From Sandaracinaceae bacterium (GTDB lineage: Bacteria; Myxococcota_A; Polyangia; Polyangiales; Sandaracinaceae), in contig JACKEC010000018.1 of assembly GCA_020633195.1 (NCBI GenBank), positions 540,835 to 604,834 of the forward strand: DNA of 64,000 nt. Direction: 5' to 3'. Below, piece after piece: positions 43,233 through 51,417 of this stretch. The notes beneath the pieces were generated by a model. It had not been told where the DNA came from. It searched no databases and saw only the letters and a list, made by a program, of their open reading frames with translations. Made by a program: the position numbers and the translations under genes. Every line of letters begins with the position of its first letter. The first letter of the stretch is position 1.

Positions 43233-44242
43233 GCGTCGACCTGCTCGTGCACGGGATCCGCGTCCGGATCGCGGGCCCCGATCCTGCCGTGCTCGAGTCC
43301 CTCGCGGGCCTGTTCCTGGGCTTCGAGGCCGCGCCGGCCGGACACCCGCACGTCGAGGTCGAGCTCCGCGAGGGCCGGCGGCCCCCCGCGCTCGAGCGCC
43401 GCATGGTCGCCGATCAGGTGGTGGAGCGCGGGCTCGTCTACAACCGCGGCGACACCGTCTTCGTCGACCACCACGGCGTGAGCGGGAGCGTCTACGACTA
43501 CGCCGCCGAGCGCGGGACCATCTACGCCGAGGAGCCCGCCGACTTCGTGGAGCAGGGCTACCTGATGATCCACTCGCGGCTCGGTCCCCACCTCGAGCGG
43601 CGCGGCTTCGTGCGCTTGCACGCGTGCGGGTTCGTGGTCGACGGCCAGGCCGGGCTCGCGCTCGCGCCCTCGGGCGGCGGGAAGTCGCGCCTCGCGGTGG
43701 CGCTCCTGCGTCACGATCCGTCGGTCTCACTCCTCGGCGACGACATGGTCTTGCTCGACCGGCTCGGCCGCGCGCTGCCGTTCCCGCACCCGATCGGCGT
43801 CTCGGATCCGAGCGTCGGCGAGGGGCTCGGCGAGGTCCGTCGCTTCCAGCGGCGCGCGCACGGCGACAAGTGGCTGATCGGGGGCGCGCCGCTCCTCGCC
43901 CGGCACGCGGCGGGCCGCTTCCCCGTCGCGATGGTCGCGCTCCTGACGCGGGCGAGCGCCCCGCCCACGAAGCTGACCGAGGCGCCGCCCGGGGCCCTCT
44001 GGGCCGCGCTGTGGCGCGACGCGGTGGTCGGGCTGGGCTTGCCCCAGGTGATCGAGATGGTCGCCCGCCGCGGGGCCCAGGATCTCGTCGCGATGACCCC
44101 GAGCGTGCTGCGACGGGCCCGGAGCGCGGCCGCCCTCGCGAGCCGCGCCCAGGCCCGGCGGCTGGAGTCCCACGATCCGAGCGAGGCCGCCGGTCTGCTC
44201 CTGGACGGGCTGAGACGTTGCGCGTCCGCCCCGAACGGCTAG
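43229..44242 (+). CDS. HPr kinase-related protein
   Basis: A 337-residue protein. The P-loop APSGGGKSRLAVAL (about residues 146-159) and the following LLGDDMVLLDRLGRALPFPH fit the C-terminal domain of HprK; the N-terminal 130 residues (YDYAAERGTIYAEEPADFVE) are not like the regulator domain of true HprK. Such HprK-related kinases occur in gene sets with nucleotidyltransferases (HPr-rel-A type), often next to polysaccharide genes, as here. GTG 43229 overlaps the upstream stop. It probably phosphorylates a protein or small carrier in the glycan pathway; the target is unknown. Confidence 0.82.
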   Translation: MSVDLLVHGIRVRIAGPDPAVLESLAGLFLGFEAAPAGHPHVEVELREGRRPPALERRMVADQVVERGLVYNRGDTVFVDHHGVSGSVYDYAAERGTIYAEEPADFVEQGYLMIHSRLGPHLERRGFVRLHACGFVVDGQAGLALAPSGGGKSRLAVALLRHDPSVSLLGDDMVLLDRLGRALPFPHPIGVSDPSVGEGLGEVRRFQRRAHGDKWLIGGAPLLARHAAGRFPVAMVALLTRASAPPTKLTEAPPGALWAALWRDAVVGLGLPQVIEMVARRGAQDLVAMTPSVLRRARSAAALASRAQARRLESHDPSEAAGLLLDGLRRCASAPNG

Positions 44243-44253
44243 TCTCGACCACC

Positions 44254-44898
44254 ATGGCGCATGGGGTGTGTGCACGAGCGCGCGTCGCGTCGGTGGGGTT
44301 CGCCCTCGCCACCGCGATCGCAGCCCTGATCAACGTTCTCGCGGCTCCCGCGGCGGCCCAGACGGAGGGTGACGAGCGCGCTCGCATGCTCTTCCAGGCC
44401 GGCACCGTCTACTACCAGAACGGCGAGTACGAGCGGGCGCTGGAGCAGTTCGAGACGGCGTACGAGCTGTCGCCGCGCCCGATCCTCCTCTACAACATCG
44501 GCCTCGCGCGCGAGCGCTCCGGCAACCCCGAAGGCGCCCTCGAGGCGTTCCACGGCTTCCTCGACTCGGGGGTCGAGCTCCCCGACGTGCCGCGCTCCTC
44601 GCTCGAGCGACGGGTCTCGGCGCTCGAGGCCCGCATCGCGCGCTTCCGAGAACAGCAGGCCGAGGCGCAGCCCGAGGTGGCCACGCCCGAGGAGGCCGCG
44701 CAGCAGGCCACGCCCGCGCGTCCGTTCGTGACCCCCGCGCCGGCGAGCGGCGGAGGCGACGACGGCGTCGTCATCGGCATCACCCTCGGCGCGGTCGGCG
44801 CGGTGCTCGTCGCCGCCGCGATCGTGCTCGCGATCGTCTTCACGCAGCCGAGCCAGGAGCCGTACGACGGCACCCTCTTCTCCACGAGGATCCCGTGA
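44254..44898 (+). CDS. Secreted TPR protein with C-terminal anchor
   Basis: A 214-residue protein: signal peptide ending APAAAQ, two to three TPR units (LFQAGTVYYQNGEYERALEQ, PILLYNIGLARERSGNPEGA), a short coiled-coil-like stretch (RRVSALEARIARFREQQAEA), a proline/alanine linker, and a C-terminal membrane helix (GAVGAVLVAAAIVLAIVF). The layout (periplasmic TPR, linker, anchor) is common in myxobacteria. ATG 44254 is chosen. It belongs to the GT2-HprK-like operon; its stop overlaps the next gene by 4 bases. It probably organises other envelope proteins; specific role unknown. Confidence 0.85.
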   Translation: MAHGVCARARVASVGFALATAIAALINVLAAPAAAQTEGDERARMLFQAGTVYYQNGEYERALEQFETAYELSPRPILLYNIGLARERSGNPEGALEAFHGFLDSGVELPDVPRSSLERRVSALEARIARFREQQAEAQPEVATPEEAAQQATPARPFVTPAPASGGGDDGVVIGITLGAVGAVLVAAAIVLAIVFTQPSQEPYDGTLFSTRIP

Positions 44899-45452
44899 CG
44901 CCCACGCGCCGAGCCCCCCTGCTCCTCGCCGCCTTGATCGCCTCGGTCGGGTGCGCGGAGCCGCTCACCCAAGCGATCCTGGTCGTCGACACCGACGTCC
45001 CCCTCGCGAGCCCCAACCCGGACATCACCGTGGAGCCGAATCAGCTCCGCGAGATCTCCATCAGCCTCTACGGCCCCTGCCCCGACGACGGCTCCGACTG
45101 CCCGGCGATCTTCGAGGACAGCGTCCAGCAATACAACTTGCCCGGCTCCGTCGAGCTGCCGTTCTCGATCGGCCTGCTCCTCGAGCCCGACGGCGACGAG
45201 GGGCCCTACATCGTGGACGTCGTCGCCACGCTCGGTCCGCGGACCGACGAGTCGACCATCAGCGTCGAGGCCGAGTTCGAGTTCATCCACGGCGAGACGC
45301 ACGCGGTGCCGCTCTACCTCGTCGGGGCGTGCGTGAACCACGACTGCGCCGACGGCGCGAGCTGCGGGACCGCGGGCACGTGCGAGGACACCGTCCGCAC
45401 CGGCGACGGCTTCCCCCTCTGGACCGACAACCTCGACGACTTCTCGCTGTAG
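44895..45452 (+). CDS. Putative lipoprotein, Cys-rich C-terminus
   Basis: A 185-residue protein starting with GTG. The signal sequence (LLLAALIASVGC) has a weak lipobox. The middle is a beta-rich domain (LREISISLYGPCPDDGSDCP, PYIVDVVATLGPRTDESTIS) and the end has a small Cys-rich segment (ACVNHDCADGASCGTAGTCE), like the short disulfide modules of many myxobacterial lipoproteins. It is last in the operon with GT2 and the HprK-like kinase. The TAG stop (45450-45452) is also the start of palindromic element C. Function unknown. Confidence 0.75.
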   Translation: MTPTRRAPLLLAALIASVGCAEPLTQAILVVDTDVPLASPNPDITVEPNQLREISISLYGPCPDDGSDCPAIFEDSVQQYNLPGSVELPFSIGLLLEPDGDEGPYIVDVVATLGPRTDESTISVEAEFEFIHGETHAVPLYLVGACVNHDCADGASCGTAGTCEDTVRTGDGFPLWTDNLDDFSL

Positions 45453-45510
45453 CAGGCTGCTGAGAGCAGCCTGCTGCACGTGCCCGTGCCCGTGCCCGCG
45501 CGGTGGGCTC
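45450..45510. repeat. Palindromic REP-like element, truncated copy C
   Basis: Only the left half is present: TAG + AGCAGGCTGCT hairpin (45451-45461, loop GAG, 45465-45475), then GTGCCC repeats (CACGTGCCCGTGCCCGTGCC) and GCGCGG, ending a few bases before the stop codon of the convergent gene (TGA, 45515). The complementary GGGCAC half is missing. The stop of the upstream gene is again inside the element. Confidence 0.7.
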
Positions 45511-45514
45511 GAGC

Positions 45515-47056
45515 TCAGGGCACGTCGCCGAGGCAGACGCGGGGCGCCTCGGCGTCCAGGCAGTAGCGGAGGCGGCGGAGCCCCCTCGGGGCCGGACCGC
45601 CGGCGCGCTCGAGCCGCTCGGCGATCGCGCGCGCCTCGTCGCCGCGCCCCTGGAGCAGCCGCAGCCCGCCGAGGACCACCCAGGTCTCCTCGCGGTCCGG
45701 ATCGAGCTCGACCGAGCGCGCGAGCGCGCGGTCGCTGGCGGCCCAGCTCTCGGCGCGCCGGTGAGCCCACCCGAGCGCCCCCCACGCCTTCGCGGACGAG
45801 GGCGCGACCGACACCGCGTGGAGGAACAGCGGCTCGTTCTCCCGCCAGACCCGCGCGCCGACCGCGGTCGTCACCGCCAGCGTCGACGCGACCACGGCGC
45901 CGACGAGCCACGCGCTTCGCGTCGAGGTGCTCGGGCGCCACGTCAGCCACGCGTCCACGGCCGCGACGAGCACCAGCGCGGCGCCCACGCTCGCGAGGTA
46001 GAGGTAGCGATCCGCGCGCTCGTTCGCGGGTCCCACCAGCGGGCTCGTCACCAGCGGAGCCACCGCCCAGAGGAGGACCCCCTGCCCCATCGAGCGCGCG
46101 GCCGACGGGCCGAGGACCCGCGCGAAGCGCCCTCGGGGCCCGCGCACGGCGAGGACCCCCGCGGCGACCCAGCCCGCCAGGATCGGGACGTCCGTCAGCA
46201 GCGACGGAGACATCGGCTCGTAGACCGGGACGGTGTGGATCGGCCAGAAGATCCGCCCGAAGCACCACCCGAGGTAGCTCGGCAGGAGCGCGAAGCGCTC
46301 GCCCAGCCCGGCGTCGGAGCGCGGCACGCCGTCGTCGCCGGTGGCCATCGCCGCCCGCCACAGGAGGTAGGCCCCGAGGACGGCCACGAGCACGGTGAGG
46401 GTGCGCTCCCGGCGGCGCCAGAAGCCGAGGCTTCGCGGCGCGAGGAGCGGCAGGAGCACGACCACCACGACCGCGCTCTCCTTGCCGAGGAGGCCGGCCG
46501 CGAAGGCCAGCCCCACGAGGGTCGCGTCCGACCACGCATGCGCTCGCCGCGTCGGGGCGAGCACCCCCACGAGCGTCATCAGCACGCCCAGCGTCGCGAA
46601 CAGATCCTCGCGGTAGTTGATCGAGGCGACCGCCTCGATGTTGACCGGCAGGACCCCGAAGAGCACCGCCGCCGCGAGCGCGAGGTGGTCGCGCCGGGTG
46701 AGGATCTGGAGGAGCTTGTAGACGGTCGCGGCGCACGCGAGGTGAAGGAGAAGGGAGACGGCGTGATAGCCCGCCGCGTGCTCGCCGAAGGCGGCGTGCT
46801 CCAACCAGTTGGAGACCACCATGAGCGGCCGCGACGCGTCGGGGACGGGCGCCGGGGGATCGAGGAAGACCGCCTGGAGAACCTGGCCCAGCGGGAAGCG
46901 GTGCGCGGGGTTGTGGAGGATCGTCCAGACGTCGTCGTACGCGAACCCGAACGTGAGCGAGATGGCGTAGGTGAGCAGCGGCGCGCCCACGACCAAGCCG
47001 AAGGCCACCCGTACCGGGAGGAAGCGCCCGAGGCGCGACAGGGGCTCTGCGTTCAC
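45515..47056 (-). CDS. TMTC-like membrane glycosyltransferase with C-terminal TPR
   Basis: A 513-residue protein. N-terminal loop motif SLTFGFAYDDVWTILHNPAH (paired acidic residues) and VLFGVLPVNIEAVASINYRE followed by many helices are like the TMTC/GT-C family of protein O-mannosyltransferases. The last 100 residues (AKAWGALGWAHRRAESWAAS, ARSVELDPDREETWVVLGGL) form two or three TPR units. It probably transfers sugar from a lipid carrier to proteins outside the membrane. GTG 47056 is preferred; a TTG at 47107 is possible but gives an odd arginine-rich N-terminus and lies near the divergent gene. Confidence 0.82.
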   Translation of the reverse strand: MNAEPLSRLGRFLPVRVAFGLVVGAPLLTYAISLTFGFAYDDVWTILHNPAHRFPLGQVLQAVFLDPPAPVPDASRPLMVVSNWLEHAAFGEHAAGYHAVSLLLHLACAATVYKLLQILTRRDHLALAAAVLFGVLPVNIEAVASINYREDLFATLGVLMTLVGVLAPTRRAHAWSDATLVGLAFAAGLLGKESAVVVVVLLPLLAPRSLGFWRRRERTLTVLVAVLGAYLLWRAAMATGDDGVPRSDAGLGERFALLPSYLGWCFGRIFWPIHTVPVYEPMSPSLLTDVPILAGWVAAGVLAVRGPRGRFARVLGPSAARSMGQGVLLWAVAPLVTSPLVGPANERADRYLYLASVGAALVLVAAVDAWLTWRPSTSTRSAWLVGAVVASTLAVTTAVGARVWRENEPLFLHAVSVAPSSAKAWGALGWAHRRAESWAASDRALARSVELDPDREETWVVLGGLRLLQGRGDEARAIAERLERAGGPAPRGLRRLRYCLDAEAPRVCLGDVP

Positions 47057-47151
47057 CGTGGAGGTTTGCCCGCGCGAGCCGCCAGCAGGGAGCCGCCGCC
47101 GCACCAACCAAACCCCGGCCGCGGCTCCGCCAGCGTACTACGCTGCGGCCG

Positions 47152-48654
47152 ATGGTACACGACGCCTCCCGAGACGACCAACCCGCGCGGACCTCCTCCG
47201 CGTGGGCGCTGGGTCTCGTCGTGCTCGCCGTCTGCGGCTACTTCGTGCCGGCCGCGACCTGGAGCCCGATGTCGCGCTTCGCGCTCACGCGAGCGGTCGT
47301 CGAGGACGGGTCGATCACCCTGGGCGACTGGGCCGACGCCACCGGCGACCGCGCGCAGCGCGACGACCGCTGGTACAGCGACAAGGCCCCCCTGCCGGCG
47401 CTCGCCGCCACGATCCCCTACGTGGTCGTGCGGCTCACCCAGCGCGCGCTCGATCGCGAGGCCCCGGCGTTCGAAGCCCAGCGCCGCGGCGACCTCCCCG
47501 CCGTCCGCGTCTCGCTGAACCGCAGCGCGCAGCGGCTCCTCTACGCATGCAGCGTGACGGTCAGCGGGGGCGGGGCGGTGGCCCTCACGCTCGTGACCCT
47601 GCTCTGGCTCCGTCGCCGGTTCGGGCTCGGGCCGTCGACGTTCGGGGCCGCCGTCCTCGCGCTCGCGACGCCCGTCCTGCCCTACGCCACCAGCCTCTTC
47701 GGTCACGTGCCCGCGGGCGCGGCGGTGTTCGGCGCGCTGCTCCTGGCCGAGCCGCGCGCGCCGACCCGACGCTACGTCGTCGCCGGGGCGCTCCTCGCCG
47801 CCGCGGTGGGCTGCGAGTACCTGATGGCGCTGCCCACCGCGGTGCTCGGCGGCTACCTCGTCTTCACCGCGGGTCCGACGATGCGCGACCGCGGCCTCGG
47901 AGCCCTCCGGCTCGCGGCCGGCGCGCTGCCCGTCGTCCTCGCGATCGCGACCTACCACCAGGTCGCCTTCGGCGGCCCGTTCGAGACCGGCTACTCCCAC
48001 CTCACGAACGCGCAGTTCCGGGCCGGGCACGCGGGCGGCTTCATGGGCATCGGCGCGCCGACCGCCGAGGGCCTGTTCGGTCTCACCTTCGGCCTGCGCC
48101 GCGGGCTCTTCTACCTGTCCCCGATCCTCCTCGCGGCGGTCGTGGGCACGGTGGCCCGATGGCGTCAGCTCGACGGCGCCGTCCGCGCCGCGCTGCTGGG
48201 CCTGCTCGTCCTCGGGCTCGCCAACGCCGGCTACTACATGTGGTGGGGCGGCGCGGCGACGGGCCCGCGCCACCTCGTCCCCCTCCTGGCCGCGCTCGCG
48301 CCCGGGCTGGCGATCGCGTGGAGCTGGCGACCGGGTCGCCCCCTCCTGCTCGCGGCCGCCGCGTGGAGCGGGCTCACCATGCTGGCGTTCGCCGCCGTCG
48401 GCCTCGAGGCGCCCGAGACGGGCGAGGCGGTCTTCGGCTACGCCTGGAGCGGCCTCCTCGACGGACGCGTCTCCGCGCTCTCGTCGGCGAGCAACCTCGG
48501 CATGCTCCTGGGGCTCCCCTCGCTGGTGAGCCTCATCCCGCTCTGGGTGCTCCTCGTCCTCGGCGTCCGCTGGATCTGGCGGAGCGCGCGGGAGGGTGAC
48601 GACGAGCAGCCTAAGGCGACCCGCGAAGCCAGCGAGACGGCCGAAGCGAGCTAG
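47152..48654 (+). CDS. GT-C-like multi-spanning membrane protein
   Basis: A 500-residue protein with about 10-12 helices. The first loop contains RWYSDKAPLPALAATIPY, a phrase typical of a family of uncharacterised GT39/PMT-related membrane proteins; further blocks are LATPVLPYATSLFGHVPAGA and FGLTFGLRRGLFYLSPILLA. A lipid-linked sugar transfer role is likely from family resemblance. ATG 47152 is chosen. It is divergent from the TMTC-like gene and convergent with a small lipoprotein gene; both genes stop within a CTAG that is part of a 16-bp tandem duplication. Confidence 0.8.
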   Translation: MVHDASRDDQPARTSSAWALGLVVLAVCGYFVPAATWSPMSRFALTRAVVEDGSITLGDWADATGDRAQRDDRWYSDKAPLPALAATIPYVVVRLTQRALDREAPAFEAQRRGDLPAVRVSLNRSAQRLLYACSVTVSGGGAVALTLVTLLWLRRRFGLGPSTFGAAVLALATPVLPYATSLFGHVPAGAAVFGALLLAEPRAPTRRYVVAGALLAAAVGCEYLMALPTAVLGGYLVFTAGPTMRDRGLGALRLAAGALPVVLAIATYHQVAFGGPFETGYSHLTNAQFRAGHAGGFMGIGAPTAEGLFGLTFGLRRGLFYLSPILLAAVVGTVARWRQLDGAVRAALLGLLVLGLANAGYYMWWGGAATGPRHLVPLLAALAPGLAIAWSWRPGRPLLLAAAAWSGLTMLAFAAVGLEAPETGEAVFGYAWSGLLDGRVSALSSASNLGMLLGLPSLVSLIPLWVLLVLGVRWIWRSAREGDDEQPKATREASETAEAS

Positions 48655-48672
48655 GGCCGAAGCGAGCTAGGG
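48641..48672. repeat. 16-bp perfect tandem duplication with CTAG stops
   Basis: CCGAAGCGAGCTAGGG occurs twice in a row (48641-48656, 48657-48672). The first CTAG holds the TAG stop of the plus gene, the second the TAG stop (CTA on the plus strand, 48667-48669) of the convergent lipoprotein gene. Without the duplication both genes would share one CTAG. Confidence 0.8.
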
Positions 48673-48993
48673 GGCCGAGCCCGACGTCGCGGCGTCCATC
48701 GACATGCCGGCGTCGTCGCCCGGCGGCACGCCCGCGTCGTCGCCCGGCGGCACGCCCGCGTCCTCGGCGTCACCGGCGTCCATCTCGGACGGCCCGGCGT
48801 CGTAGTCGATGAGGCCTGCGTCCACGCCCGGCGGGAAGCAGATGTTGTTGATGCACCGGTTGTCGGCCGGGCAGTCCGAGACGGAGATGCACGGGGGCAG
48901 GTCCGGACCGTCGCCGCCGCCGCACGCCACGTAGAAGATCGCCGCCAAGACGGGGATCGCCAACAGAGCGTGCTTCCGGTGACGGCGCAGCAT
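48667..48993 (-). CDS. Small lipoprotein with Cys-rich domain and repeat linker
   Basis: A 108-residue protein: signal peptide and lipobox-like IFYVACGGG, a short domain with four cysteines (CISVSDCPADNRCINNICFP) of the type found in many myxobacterial surface lipoproteins, then an Asp/Ala/Gly/Pro linker containing a perfect 9-residue tandem repeat (GVPPGDDAG twice) up to the end. The end is intrinsically disordered. It is probably surface-exposed. ATG 48993 is chosen; the longer open frame upstream is a shadow of the 49-50 kb gene. Function unknown. Confidence 0.75.
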   Translation of the reverse strand: MLRRHRKHALLAIPVLAAIFYVACGGGDGPDLPPCISVSDCPADNRCINNICFPPGVDAGLIDYDAGPSEMDAGDAEDAGVPPGDDAGVPPGDDAGMSMDAATSGSAP

Positions 48994-49049
48994 TCGACTC
49001 GCTACGCTAACGCGGCCCCCAATCCCGCGCAAGGTAGTAGATGCTCGTT

Positions 49050-50636
49050 TCAAGGGTCGGAGGGCTCCATCAGGGAGAATCCGTCCGTCTCCGCGAGCAC
49101 CCGCCAGCCCTCCGGCGGATCGCGGGACAGCCAGATCGATCGGCACCCGGCACACCGCGTCCGGTGGGCCCCGAACATGAAGTCGAACCGAGGCTCGAGC
49201 GCGATCGCGCGGCCCCGCTCCGCGCTCCGCACCGCCACCGCCGCGGCCATCCCCCACACGTCGTGGTCGGCCTCGCGGATGCGGAGCTGTACGGGGCCCT
49301 CGGCGAAGTAGGGCTCCAGGAGATCCGTGAGCCGCTCCGGGCGCCCCGCGTACGGCGTGACCTCGGCGAGGACGGCCTCCCGCCGGGCCACCCCCGTCCG
49401 GATCGAGCCGACCACCACGAAGATCGCGAGCCCGGCCACCAGAGGCCAGCCCACCGGTCGAAACCGTCGCGTCGTCAGCGGCCAGAGCGCGCCGAGCCAC
49501 GCCATCGGGCCCACGATCTCGAGCCAGTGGCTCTGGTGGAGGTTGATCTCGCGGTCGACACCGAACGCGGAGCCGATCGCGATCGCGAGCCCCCCCAGCG
49601 ACAGCAGGCAGACCGAGAGGGGGACGCCCGACCGGCGCCCGATCCGCTGACCGGTGTGGGCGAGCAGGATCAGGGCCTGGGCGGCGAGGAGGCCGAGCGC
49701 GAGATCGTCGGTCCCCCCGCCGAACGGCGCGAGCAGGGGCCCCTGGGTGCGGCGCGCTGCGAGCAGGAGCGCGGCCGCGGGGGCGGGGACCTCGTGCCCG
49801 CCCTCCATGAAGAACTCGCCGATCGCCGCGAGGTTCGACGGGTCCGCGAACGTGGTCCACCAGGCCGCGGCCGCGACCCCGAGGCTGGCTCCGGCGGCGA
49901 TCGCGACCCTGCGCCGCGGCTGGGATCGGGCGCCCCTCGCCACCTTCGTCAGGGCGACCCCGGCCACCAGGCTGGCGATCGCCAGGTACCCCACGTGGCT
50001 CTGCACGAGGTAGGCGTGGAGGAGCACGATCAGGGGAGCCGCCCACGGCCCGGTCCGGCGACGCCACGCGAGCGCGTAGAGGAGCGCGAACGGGGCGATC
50101 GCCACGAGCGGGTTCCAGATCATCGTCAGGATCGTCCCGCCGGCCGCGACGCGGAGGGACGCGAGCGACAGGAGGAGGGCGAGCAGCCAGCCGGCGCGCC
50201 GCCACGGCGAGCGCTCGCGCGCCATCAGCCCGACGGCCAGCGCGAGCCAACCGACCGACCAGGCGGCGACCCACCACGGAAGGAAGCCGATCTGCCCGCC
50301 GGACAGCCGCAGCCCGAGCGCCAGCTGGTGCCCGAGGATCGGGCCGGGGTGACGCCACCCGAAGCGCGAGTACGGACCGACCACCGGCTCCCCGGCGACC
50401 GCGTCGAACGCGGCCAGCGTCAGCACCGCCTCGTCGCCGAGCCGATCCGCGACCCGGTCCATCGCGCCGCCGTCCAGGAGGTCGGTCGCCATCAGGGCGA
50501 GCGCCGCCACCACGAGCGCCGCGGTCCCCGCCCGACTCACCGCGCGTCGCGGCGCGCCCAGCCAGTAACCGGCTCGCCACGGCGTCGGGCGAACGACTTC
50601 GGTCGAGGCTTCCACGACTTCGGCTAGACTTACCAC
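49050..50636 (-). CDS. Multi-spanning membrane protein, GT-C-like
   Basis: A 528-residue protein with about 12 helices and a C-terminal soluble part of about 90 residues. The first loop holds VVGPYSRFGWRHPGPILGHQ, and LRVAAGGTILTMIWNPLVAI and VLLHAYLVQSHVGYLAIASL mark the family of large uncharacterised GT39-like proteins. The C-terminal region has one CxxC (CAGC). The start is uncertain: GTG 50636 or GTG 50615; both lie before the first helix. It probably works on lipid-linked sugars like the surrounding genes. Confidence 0.75.
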   Translation of the reverse strand: MVSLAEVVEASTEVVRPTPWRAGYWLGAPRRAVSRAGTAALVVAALALMATDLLDGGAMDRVADRLGDEAVLTLAAFDAVAGEPVVGPYSRFGWRHPGPILGHQLALGLRLSGGQIGFLPWWVAAWSVGWLALAVGLMARERSPWRRAGWLLALLLSLASLRVAAGGTILTMIWNPLVAIAPFALLYALAWRRRTGPWAAPLIVLLHAYLVQSHVGYLAIASLVAGVALTKVARGARSQPRRRVAIAAGASLGVAAAAWWTTFADPSNLAAIGEFFMEGGHEVPAPAAALLLAARRTQGPLLAPFGGGTDDLALGLLAAQALILLAHTGQRIGRRSGVPLSVCLLSLGGLAIAIGSAFGVDREINLHQSHWLEIVGPMAWLGALWPLTTRRFRPVGWPLVAGLAIFVVVGSIRTGVARREAVLAEVTPYAGRPERLTDLLEPYFAEGPVQLRIREADHDVWGMAAAVAVRSAERGRAIALEPRFDFMFGAHRTRCAGCRSIWLSRDPPEGWRVLAETDGFSLMEPSDP

Positions 50637-50667
50637 GCCGCGCGCCCGGCCCGCGCTGGCCGTCGGT

Positions 50668-51417
50668 ATGCCGAGACTCCCCACGCCGCTCCTCACGCTC
50701 GGCTTCGTGCCCCTCCTCGCCCTGGCGTCCCGGACCAACGAGCCCGTCGGGTTCCTGGACTGCCCGCCCGAGCTGCCCGTGACCGCCGCCGGACAGGTCC
50801 GCTGGGTGGCGCTGCCGGGGGCAGCCGAGGGGGCGCCGTCGAGCGAAGGCGCGTCGCTCGGCGCGGGGGCCCGGGTCGCGCTCCCGCTCCCGCCGAACCG
50901 CGGGTGGGTCGAGGTCCGCGTCCGCAGCGCGCACGCCGACGCCTACCAGATCGAGGCGCACCGGGGCGGGGCGTGGGTCGAGGTCGGTCGGATCGAGGCC
51001 GCCGGCAACCCCGGGATCCGGAACCGGCCGGCCGTCGAGGTCGAGGTCGGAAACGCGGACGAGCTCGCGCTCCGAGCGCGCGGCCCGGCGGCGCTGGCGA
51101 TGGCGTGCGTCCGCGGCCCGCGCTGGCCGATCCCGCTCTACATCCCGATCGGCTTCGCGATCGGGCTCCTCTTCGTCCTGCTGCGATCGATCCCGCTGCG
51201 CCTCGCCGAGCGCGCCGTCCGGCTCTGGGGTCGCTACGACGCGGTCACCGCGGTCGCCTACGGCGCCGCCGTGCTCCACAGCCCGCTGCTCCTGATCTCG
51301 CTCGCCCCCGCGGCGCTGCTGCTGAGGGCGTGGCGGCGTCACCGCGCGCCCCCCGATCCCGAGGCGCCCGAGCCGGAGTCTGCTACCGCCGAACCAGCCG
51401 ACGCGCTCGATCGTTGA
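50668..51417 (+). CDS. Unknown secreted/membrane protein
   Basis: A 249-residue protein. A hydrophobic N-terminus (LLTLGFVPLLALAS) is followed by a beta-rich domain of about 110 residues (VEVRVRSAHADAYQIEAHRG, VEVGRIEAAGNPGIRNRPAV) that could be a small jelly roll, then two hydrophobic helices (YIPIGFAIGLLFVLLRSI, AAVLHSPLLLISLAPAALLL). The last 20 residues are charged. It is divergent from the 49-50 kb membrane gene (31 bp), and its last 35 bp overlap the end of the convergent radical SAM gene. No family recognised. Confidence 0.7.
   Translation: MPRLPTPLLTLGFVPLLALASRTNEPVGFLDCPPELPVTAAGQVRWVALPGAAEGAPSSEGASLGAGARVALPLPPNRGWVEVRVRSAHADAYQIEAHRGGAWVEVGRIEAAGNPGIRNRPAVEVEVGNADELALRARGPAALAMACVRGPRWPIPLYIPIGFAIGLLFVLLRSIPLRLAERAVRLWGRYDAVTAVAYGAAVLHSPLLLISLAPAALLLRAWRRHRAPPDPEAPEPESATAEPADALDR

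Noticed and set aside
48667..51342. An 891-codon minus frame that would fuse the small lipoprotein to upstream sequence
   Set aside because: The signal peptide and lipobox begin at ATG 48993; upstream codons are a shadow of the membrane gene at 49-50.6 kb.
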